This document shows positions 7,941 through 12,682 of a DNA stretch of 12,682 nucleotides, in pieces. Below the pieces are notes generated by a model, which was given only the letters and a program-made list of their open reading frames with translations, ran no database searches and had not been told where the DNA came from. The position numbers were made by a program, and so were the translations under genes. Within the stretch, counting starts at the first letter, position 1; each line of letters opens with the position of its first letter. The stretch spans positions 1 to 12,682 of the forward strand of contig JAGBOM010000267.1 in the NCBI GenBank assembly GCA_017633865.1, read 5' to 3'. The DNA comes from Opitutales bacterium. GTDB lineage: Bacteria > Verrucomicrobiota > Verrucomicrobiia > Opitutales > Intestinicryptomonadaceae.

Positions 7941-7981
7941 ATAAGGGAATTATTCTTGAAATTCCCGCCGCGCGCGCAAAC

Positions 7982-8008
7982 AAAAAAGGCGGAATTTTTA
8001 ATCCCGCC
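7982..8008 (-). terminator. Rho-independent terminator of the HzsA-related gene, overlapping its stop codon
   Basis: On the minus strand GGCGGGATT pairs with AATTCCGCC (9 bp including one G-T pair) around an AAA loop, followed by TTTTTTG. The TAA stop codon (8000-7998) lies inside the hairpin, and the upstream arm encodes the last residues of the protein. It should separate this gene from ppx-uup downstream. Confidence 0.85.
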
Positions 8009-11000
8009 CAATATTTTTCTTCTCCGATTTTTTTGCCGCCAATTTCAGGTATTTTTCTATCGCAACCTTTTCGGCGGCGGCGTTGGCCTCGCCCTTGGCC
8101 TCGTAGTACTTGTAGAAATCCATGTCCCTTTCCGACCATGCGTTGGCCTCGTAGTAGTCGCCGCAGTAGGGGACGTAAAGGTCTATCCAGGCGGCGAACT
8201 TGTCGAGCTCCTCCTGCGAGAGCTTTGTCTTGCCGTGGCCGCTTTTAAGCATGCGCATGATTTCGCTTTTCGCCGCGCCGCGGTGGTACGGCGGCAAAAG
8301 CGTCGGCACCGACTGCATTCCGTTCCAGTTTATAACCGGGTTCTTGAAATCGGCGTAGCAGACGATGTCCCTGTCCATCTGCGGCTGGAGGAGGTTGTAG
8401 TAGGCGTCGTTAAAGATTCTTTTGGCGCGCCTGTTTTCGATTGGATAATTCAGCAGGCTGAAGGCGCGGACGCTCTTTTTTGAGTTTTCGCGCTCGAGGT
8501 CGAGCCATTTTTTGCCCTCGGTTTTAGCGATGCTTTCGACGCTGACTTTTTCCTTGCCGTCGTGCGTCAAAATTCGCGCCACGCCGCGGTCGTTGTGGCA
8601 GGATATGCAGTGCTTGTCCAAAATGGGCTGAATGTACTTTTGGAAGCTGAAGCCGCCTTTGACGTCGTAAAACGGCTTGGGTTTTTCGGGCTTTCTGCCC
8701 TTTGCGATTCTAAGCGGAATGGGGTTGGGCGTGTCGCGGTCGCCGTGGCAGCCGAGGCACGAGTAGAACTCGTTGGGCTGCATGGCCGTCCAAGAGCGCA
8801 TTGTGGTTACGGCGTTGCCGTTTTTGTCAATGGGCTGGAAATACACGGGCGTGCGCGCGGGCACCTCAAAATAGACGCTGCCGTCGGGAGCCACATCAAC
8901 CTCGCCCAAAATCTCCTTTGTATCCCAAGAGGCCTGCCCAAGGCCTATGGGCGTGCAAACGTGGTTGGCGACGCCCACGCCGCCCTCGTCGTTGCGGCCG
9001 TTCATGCCGCCCACCGCCGCGTGGCGGTAGTCGATTTTAACAATTCTCACCTTTTTGATGCTGCCCTTTTCCACGCCGTCTACGCCCGCTCCGTAATAGA
9101 TGTTGCGGATGAACAAATACCCCTTGTCCTTCGTATAGTCCACCCTCGATTTTTCAAGCTGCGGAATTTTGCGCGGGGCGACGGCAACCGCCTGCTTGCA
9201 GTCGAGATACTCGTGGCGCGCCAAAAGCTCGCGGCGGCCTTCGCTGTCCATAAGGTACAAGCCGTAAGGCAGCGGGTACGAGCGGTTTTCGGCGTCGTAC
9301 TGCTGGAATGTTACGAGAAAAAGCCCCTCCTCGAGCGGGAAAGGATACTGGAACTGCTCGCCGCGCTGGCCGTAGCCGTCAATCCTGACAGCCTTTTCCT
9401 TGCGGCGGGGCGCGAGAAGCTCGACGCCCGAATCCTCCTGCCTGCCCTTGGACGGGTCGATTTCCGCGAGCTTGCCGCGCTGGGCGGTGTGGTGGCCGTG
9501 AAGTGTGGCGATGTACTTGTTGGTGTTTGGGATTTGGCGCGCGTGGCCGATTGTCGTGGGGTACCACGACTTGTTGCCGTAAACTTCGGTCTGGAAAGAG
9601 CCGTCGGGCTTCATAGAAAAGAGAGCCTGCGTGAAGGTCTGGCCCCTGTCGTTGTAGTCCCAGCGGGTGTAAACGACGTTGCCCTGCTCGGTTACGGTGG
9701 GGTATGTTGTGCAGACCTGGTCGAAGCCCACTCTGCGCAAGAACGAGCCGTCGGGCTTCATCATGTAAAGGTTGCTCACTTCCGTGTGCCAGCAGTCGGT
9801 AGCCTGCTCGCAGCGGGTGGAGTTGAATACGATTTCGCCCGTGGGCAGGTATTTGCCCTCGATGTCGGCGTTTACGCCCGTTGTAATTTGGCGGACTTTG
9901 CGCGAGGCGATGTCCATTTCGTAAAGGTGGTAGTCGTCCTCAAGCGCGGATTTTTTCCAGGAGAAAAGGATTTTAGCGCCGTCGTAGGAGATGTCGGGGT
10001 CGCGCAAGGTTCCGCCCTTGTCGGAAATTAAAACCGTGCGGGAAATCGAGCCGTCGGGCTTGATTTCAAGCATGCACAAATTGGAGTCGGGCGCGAAGCG
10101 CATTTCGGATCTTGCGTCTGAAACCGCCTCGGTGTAGCCGTAAAAGCTGGGCGCGATCGGGTAGCGTTCGACATACACATACCTGCGCGGCTTGCCTTCG
10201 AGCTTCGACAAAAATTCGAGCCTGCGCTTTTTTGCTGCGCGTTGGTAGGCGAGTATGGCGTCCGTCAGGCTCTCGGCCTTTTCGATTTCGCTTTTTAAAG
10301 AGTCAAGGCCGCTCTTGTTTTCGATTTCGTCAAACGCCTTTTGCGCGAGAGCCTTTATCGCTTTCGCGCGGGCTTCGGGAGCGTCGGGCAGCTTCGAAAG
10401 GTCTGTGCCGAAGTCGCGCATTAAATGGTCCGCGTCAATCGGGAAATTCTCGCCAAGCATTCGCCAAAGCCAAAGGTTTTTGACCTCGTTTACGCCCTCG
10501 GCGGGCATTGTAGAAAGCGCGTCTAAAAACGAGAGCTTTCTATTGCCCTTTTTGGCGAACGGCATTACGTCAACGCCCCACGCCTCGAATTCGGCAAGCG
10601 CGCACCAGCCCACGGGCTTTTGGGTTTTAAGCTTTCTAAGCTCGATGTAGGTTGTCCTGATTTTCGGGAATTTGAACTCCTGCGGGGCTTCCGTCTTTTT
10701 GAATTTTACGGGGACAGTTTTTTTCGTGCCCGAAAACGCGAGCTCGCCGCTTTCCCAATAGCCGTCGTGCGGGAAGTCCGCGCGCAGCGTAAGAACGGCC
10801 TTGTCAAGCTCAACAGGCCTGCCGAAGTCTATCCTAATCCAGGGCGACTCCTCTTTTTCGGGGCCCCAAGAGCGGTGCTTCCAGCCGCCGTGGCGGAGGT
10901 TGTTGTCGGAAACCCCGTCGATGGCGTTGCGGGCCCTGAAGATGAGCTCGTTGCGGCACTCTGTGGAGGCTGTCGCGTGCGGGTAAAACAAATCTTTCTC

Positions 11001-11483
11001 GTCAGCCCCGTCTTGAAAGTCGTATGGGTTCATCGCCAAGTTGCGGTACTGCGAAAGCTCCTTGTAGTTTGGCGGCGACATTCTGACGGCGGTGCCGCCT
11101 TTGGGGATTTCGTTTCTTGCGTCGTCCGAAACCTGCTTGGCGGCGGGAAGCGTGAAAAACGCCTTGCCGCTTGGCAAGTAAATTATCGACTCCTTCAAGC
11201 CCTCGCCGACTTTCATCTTTAAATACAGCTGCGAGCCGTTCTTGCCGTCAACGCCCAAAGCGGTTGGCTTAGCCTCGTCGGCGCGATACCTCCAAAACCC
11301 CGCGCCGTCGGGCTCAAGCGAAGAAAATTCCGCGCGGTCTGCGGGCTTTACAAAAAGCCGAAGATTCATGTACCTTTCGCTGAAGCGCGGCGCGCCCTTT
11401 CGCACATAAGGCTTTTCCTCCGCACACAGCGATCCCAACAACGAGGCCGCCGCCAAAAATATCGCGCATCTTTTTAAAAACAT
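7998..11483 (-). CDS. Exported HzsA-related dihaem protein with discoidin-like and propeller domains
   Basis: A 1161-residue extracytoplasmic protein. Signal peptide residues 1-21 (MFLKRCAIFLAAASLLGSLCA). Residues about 175-305 look like a discoidin (F5/8 type C) domain: AIDGVSDNNLRHGGWKHRSWG, SPWIRIDFGRPVELDKAVLTLRADF. Residues about 440-770 contain TolB-like propeller blades with recurrent KPDGS phrases. The region about 785-900 resembles the middle domain of hydrazine synthase alpha-related proteins. Two c-type haem motifs follow, CLGCH (909-913) and CISCH (959-963). The second sits in the FQKYIQPILDKHCISCHND context typical of Planctomycete-type cytochrome c domains. The function is unknown; true hydrazine synthase needs two partner subunits that are absent here. 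I chose ATG 11483 because the signal peptide begins there, with GGGGA 10 bases upstream. An in-frame ATG at 11522 would add 13 residues. The coding strand is C-rich, unlike the neighbouring uup and ppx. Confidence 0.83.
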   Translation of the reverse strand: MFLKRCAIFLAAASLLGSLCAEEKPYVRKGAPRFSERYMNLRLFVKPADRAEFSSLEPDGAGFWRYRADEAKPTALGVDGKNGSQLYLKMKVGEGLKESIIYLPSGKAFFTLPAAKQVSDDARNEIPKGGTAVRMSPPNYKELSQYRNLAMNPYDFQDGADEKDLFYPHATASTECRNELIFRARNAIDGVSDNNLRHGGWKHRSWGPEKEESPWIRIDFGRPVELDKAVLTLRADFPHDGYWESGELAFSGTKKTVPVKFKKTEAPQEFKFPKIRTTYIELRKLKTQKPVGWCALAEFEAWGVDVMPFAKKGNRKLSFLDALSTMPAEGVNEVKNLWLWRMLGENFPIDADHLMRDFGTDLSKLPDAPEARAKAIKALAQKAFDEIENKSGLDSLKSEIEKAESLTDAILAYQRAAKKRRLEFLSKLEGKPRRYVYVERYPIAPSFYGYTEAVSDARSEMRFAPDSNLCMLEIKPDGSISRTVLISDKGGTLRDPDISYDGAKILFSWKKSALEDDYHLYEMDIASRKVRQITTGVNADIEGKYLPTGEIVFNSTRCEQATDCWHTEVSNLYMMKPDGSFLRRVGFDQVCTTYPTVTEQGNVVYTRWDYNDRGQTFTQALFSMKPDGSFQTEVYGNKSWYPTTIGHARQIPNTNKYIATLHGHHTAQRGKLAEIDPSKGRQEDSGVELLAPRRKEKAVRIDGYGQRGEQFQYPFPLEEGLFLVTFQQYDAENRSYPLPYGLYLMDSEGRRELLARHEYLDCKQAVAVAPRKIPQLEKSRVDYTKDKGYLFIRNIYYGAGVDGVEKGSIKKVRIVKIDYRHAAVGGMNGRNDEGGVGVANHVCTPIGLGQASWDTKEILGEVDVAPDGSVYFEVPARTPVYFQPIDKNGNAVTTMRSWTAMQPNEFYSCLGCHGDRDTPNPIPLRIAKGRKPEKPKPFYDVKGGFSFQKYIQPILDKHCISCHNDRGVARILTHDGKEKVSVESIAKTEGKKWLDLERENSKKSVRAFSLLNYPIENRRAKRIFNDAYYNLLQPQMDRDIVCYADFKNPVINWNGMQSVPTLLPPYHRGAAKSEIMRMLKSGHGKTKLSQEELDKFAAWIDLYVPYCGDYYEANAWSERDMDFYKYYEAKGEANAAAEKVAIEKYLKLAAKKSEKKNIGRD

Positions 11484-11547
11484 ACTTTTAATTTCCCCAT
11501 ATATCTTTTTTACCGAAACCATGCTAAAGCATTCCCCCGCGTTAACA

Positions 11548-11575
11548 ATTAAAAAATTTCAGTAATCTGAAACAA
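11548..11575 (-). promoter_or_regulatory. Candidate promoter of the HzsA-related gene
   Basis: On the minus strand TTGTTT (11575-11570) and TTTAAT (11553-11548) are separated by 16 bp. The -10 matches TATAAT at five of six positions. Transcription would start near 11541, upstream of both possible start codons. Two inverted repeats overlap the -35 and the spacer. Confidence 0.35.
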
Positions 11576-11582
11576 AGTTTCA
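11557..11582. promoter_or_regulatory. Two interlocked palindromes, probable IclR-family operator
   Basis: TTTCAG-TAAT-CTGAAA (11557-11572, 6-bp perfect arms) shares its right arm with TGAAAC-AAA-GTTTCA (11568-11582, 15 bp, perfect except for its central base). The second has the form TGAAA-N5-TTTCA. IclR-family regulators commonly bind TGGAA/TTCCA-type palindromes of this size, so this is a good candidate site for the adjacent divergent regulator. It overlaps the inferred -35 and spacer of the HzsA-related gene, which is consistent with repression. Confidence 0.5.
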
Positions 11583-11588
11583 TATTAT

Positions 11589-11619
11589 CTTGACAAAGAG
11601 TCAAGCTTTTTTTGAAAAT
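11589..11619 (+). promoter_or_regulatory. Candidate iclR promoter with embedded palindrome
   Basis: A perfect TTGACA (11590-11595) and GAAAAT (11614-11619, four of six matches) are 18 bp apart. The -35 is itself part of a palindrome CTTGAC-AAAGA-GTCAAG (11589-11605). A transcript would start near 11626, about 70 bases before the iclR ATG. The -10 is weak. Confidence 0.4.
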
Positions 11620-11644
11620 ACTAAAAAATAAATAAAAAAGCTTG
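11602..11644. repeat. 11-bp perfect inverted repeat in the iclR leader region
   Basis: CAAGCTTTTTT (11602-11612) and AAAAAAGCTTG (11634-11644) are perfect reverse complements, 21 bases apart, and flank the candidate -10 of iclR. The left arm overlaps the GTCAAG arm of the palindrome at 11589-11605. It may be a second regulator site or a DNA-looping element. Confidence 0.5.
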
Positions 11645-11656
11645 TGTTAAACAAAT

Positions 11657-11676
11657 TTTGAAATAAAGGTTTCAAA
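11657..11676. promoter_or_regulatory. Inverted repeat just before iclR, possible autoregulatory site
   Basis: TTTGAAA (11657-11663) and TTTCAAA (11670-11676) flank TAAAGG. The core is TGAAA-N6-TTTCA, the same half-sites as the palindrome at 11568-11582 but with one more base between them. It ends 19 bases before the iclR ATG, a position that would suit autorepression. Confidence 0.45.
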
Positions 11677-11695
11677 TAAAAATAACAAAATATAT

Positions 11696-12496
11696 ATGGC
11701 AAGAAAAACAGCGTCCACCAAAACAAAAAAGACCAACAAATACGAAATCCCGAACCTTAAAAAGGCCTTCGAGGCGCTCGAGCAAATTTCGTCCGTGCAC
11801 GGAGGTATGACGTTCCCGCAGCTGCTTGAAAGGATTTCCTGCAACAAAACCTCGTTCTTCAGAATACTTCTTACGCTCGAGGGAATAGGATATATCAGAA
11901 AAAATCCCGAGACCGACGCCTACACGGTGTCGCGCAAAATCCTGCCGCTTGCCTACTCGTCGCTGTGCGACGCCAATTTAATCGAGGAAAGCGTCCACAC
12001 CATGAGGGAGCTCCGCGACCTGACCGGCGAAACCGTCATGCTCGGCGCCTTCATAGACAGCGAGTGCGTCATGATTTGCCAGGAGACGGGAACGCACCCA
12101 TTTAACTTCACCGGCACTCTCGGCATGACAAGCCCCATGCACGCCTCCGCCCCGGGCAAGGCTCTGCTTTCCGCAATAGACGAAGCCGAGGCCGACAAAA
12201 TCCTGTCGGAATCCGAGCTTAAAAAGTGCGCCTCCAACACCATAACCTCCGCAAAAATTTTAAAGCCCAAACTTTCCGAATACGCCCAAAAGGGCTACGC
12301 CTACGACGAAAGCGAGGCGGTTGACGGCGTAAACTGCGTGGCCTCCGCCATATACGACGCCCACAAAACGCCCGTCGCCGTCATTTGGATTACGGGGCCC
12401 TCAAGCCGCATAAAAGCGGAGGATTTCGAGAGTCTCGGCAAAAGCGTCAAAGAGGCCGCGCTTTCCATTTCAAGAAGAATGGGGCTCAACAAGTAG
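11696..12496 (+). CDS. IclR-family transcriptional regulator
   Basis: A 266-residue cytoplasmic DNA-binding protein. After a Lys/Thr-rich N-terminal extension (1-16) comes a winged helix-turn-helix (about 18-80) beginning with [15 protein letters not shown] and including [33 protein letters not shown]. The C-terminal two-thirds is the GAF-like IclR effector-binding domain, with the conserved boxes [14 protein letters not shown] (147-160) and [11 protein letters not shown] (211-221). IclR proteins act as dimers or tetramers that respond to small metabolites, often carbon sources or aromatic acids; the ligand here is not readable. The gene is divergent from the HzsA-related gene across a 212-base gap rich in palindromes, making that gene and itself the likeliest targets. 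It reads into rsmA after only 4 bases. There is no Shine-Dalgarno; the leader before the ATG is almost pure A/T. Confidence 0.93.
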   Translation: MARKTASTKTKKTNKYEIPNLKKAFEALEQISSVHGGMTFPQLLERISCNKTSFFRILLTLEGIGYIRKNPETDAYTVSRKILPLAYSSLCDANLIEESVHTMRELRDLTGETVMLGAFIDSECVMICQETGTHPFNFTGTLGMTSPMHASAPGKALLSAIDEAEADKILSESELKKCASNTITSAKILKPKLSEYAQKGYAYDESEAVDGVNCVASAIYDAHKTPVAVIWITGPSSRIKAEDFESLGKSVKEAALSISRRMGLNK

Positions 12497-12500
12497 CGCG

Positions 12501-12682
12501 ATGGATTCCCCCTGCGGACAGCTAAGCCCGAGCCAGACCTCCGCCCTGCTTCGGCAAATCGGGCACGAGCCCGTAAAAAAGCTCGGCCAAAATTTTTTGG
12601 TGGACGCTAACATCGTAAGAAAATCGCTCGAGCTTGCCGAAGTCGAAAGCGGGGACCGCGTTGTGGAAGTCGGCCCGGGGCT
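12501..12682 (+). CDS. rsmA: 16S rRNA dimethyladenosine transferase RsmA/KsgA (partial)
   Basis: The first 60 residues are present and the gene runs off the right edge. It reads [20 protein letters not shown], then [46 protein letters not shown]...IV is the RsmA/KsgA N-terminal signature, and VVEVGPG (53-59) is the S-adenosylmethionine-binding motif I. The enzyme dimethylates two adjacent adenosines in the 3'-terminal hairpin of 16S rRNA during 30S maturation and gives kasugamycin sensitivity. Its ATG is 4 bases after the iclR stop, so the two are probably co-transcribed or translationally linked. The Erm relatives share the fold but lack the KLGQNFL context, so RsmA is favoured. Confidence 0.94.
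   Translation, partial: MDSPCGQLSPSQTSALLRQIGHEPVKKLGQNFLVDANIVRKSLELAEVESGDRVVEVGPG

Noticed and set aside
8562..10031. A 489-codon open frame on the plus strand
   Set aside because: It is fully antisense to the HzsA-related gene, whose domains are recognisable. The frame's product is Val/Ala/Arg-rich with no known motif, a by-product of C-rich codon use on the opposite strand.
7998..11483. Calling the large haem protein a true hydrazine synthase (anammox)
   Set aside because: There are no beta/gamma subunits or other anammox genes nearby, and HzsA-related proteins are widespread outside anammox bacteria.
11415..11483. Lipoprotein signal in the HzsA-related protein (SLC before AEE)
   Set aside because: The residue before the cysteine is Leu, unlike a normal lipobox (Gly/Ala/Ser at -1). 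Cleavage after SLCA by signal peptidase I fits better.
11589..11613. Rho-independent terminator (CTTGAC/GTCAAG followed by T-run)
   Set aside because: No plus-strand gene ends upstream, the stem is only 6 bp, and it coincides with a TTGACA -35 of the divergent promoter region.
1..12682. CRISPR array, transposon, prophage or tRNA-associated island
   Set aside because: No direct-repeat arrays, transposase or integrase motifs, tRNA cloverleaf or flanking direct repeats are visible.

Overview
The window looks like chromosomal DNA of a Verrucomicrobiota-type bacterium (Opitutae-like or a near neighbour; this is an inference). The clues are a PEP-CTERM surface protein, a very large HzsA-related protein combining a discoidin-like domain, a propeller and two haem motifs, a GH99/GH71-like secreted glycosidase, and translation starts that mostly lack a Shine-Dalgarno sequence. 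Coding density is high, and no gene-free stretch exceeds about 212 bases. I see no tRNA, rRNA, CRISPR array, transposase or integrase.

Layout. Bases 1-280 (minus) hold the start of DNA polymerase I (5'-3' exonuclease domain), cut by the window edge. Facing away from it is a WalJ/YycJ-type metallo-beta-lactamase-fold hydrolase (343-1128, +). It is followed 27 bases later by an exported GH99/GH71-like glycoside hydrolase with a PA14-like C-terminal domain (1156-3360, +). A PEP-CTERM protein with a repetitive Asn-Val-Ser beta-helix-like body follows, behind its own consensus-like -35 (3453-4988, +). A strong bidirectional terminator (5014-5043) separates this plus-strand block from a minus-strand pair: a Ppx/GppA-family phosphatase (7902-6988) and the ABC-F ATPase Uup (6959-5073). 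Further right, also on minus, is the 1161-residue HzsA-related dihaem protein (11483-7998), whose terminator hairpin contains its own stop codon. Divergent from it is an IclR-family regulator (11696-12496, +), followed 4 bases later by the 16S rRNA dimethyltransferase gene rsmA/ksgA (12501 onward, cut by the window edge).

How the parts may work together. polA, walJ, ppx, uup and rsmA are core functions: replication and repair, polyphosphate or (p)ppGpp metabolism, ribosome-associated ABC-F activity and rRNA modification. The accessory layer is extracytoplasmic: the GH99-like enzyme, the PEP-CTERM protein and the HzsA-related protein all carry export signals. The most notable regulatory region is the 212-base divergent gap between the HzsA-related gene and iclR. 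It holds at least four perfect short inverted repeats. Three of them share TGAAA/TTTCA half-sites placed over the inferred promoters, which suggests the IclR protein controls the haem protein and itself. The ligand and the true reaction of the HzsA-related protein cannot be read from the sequence.
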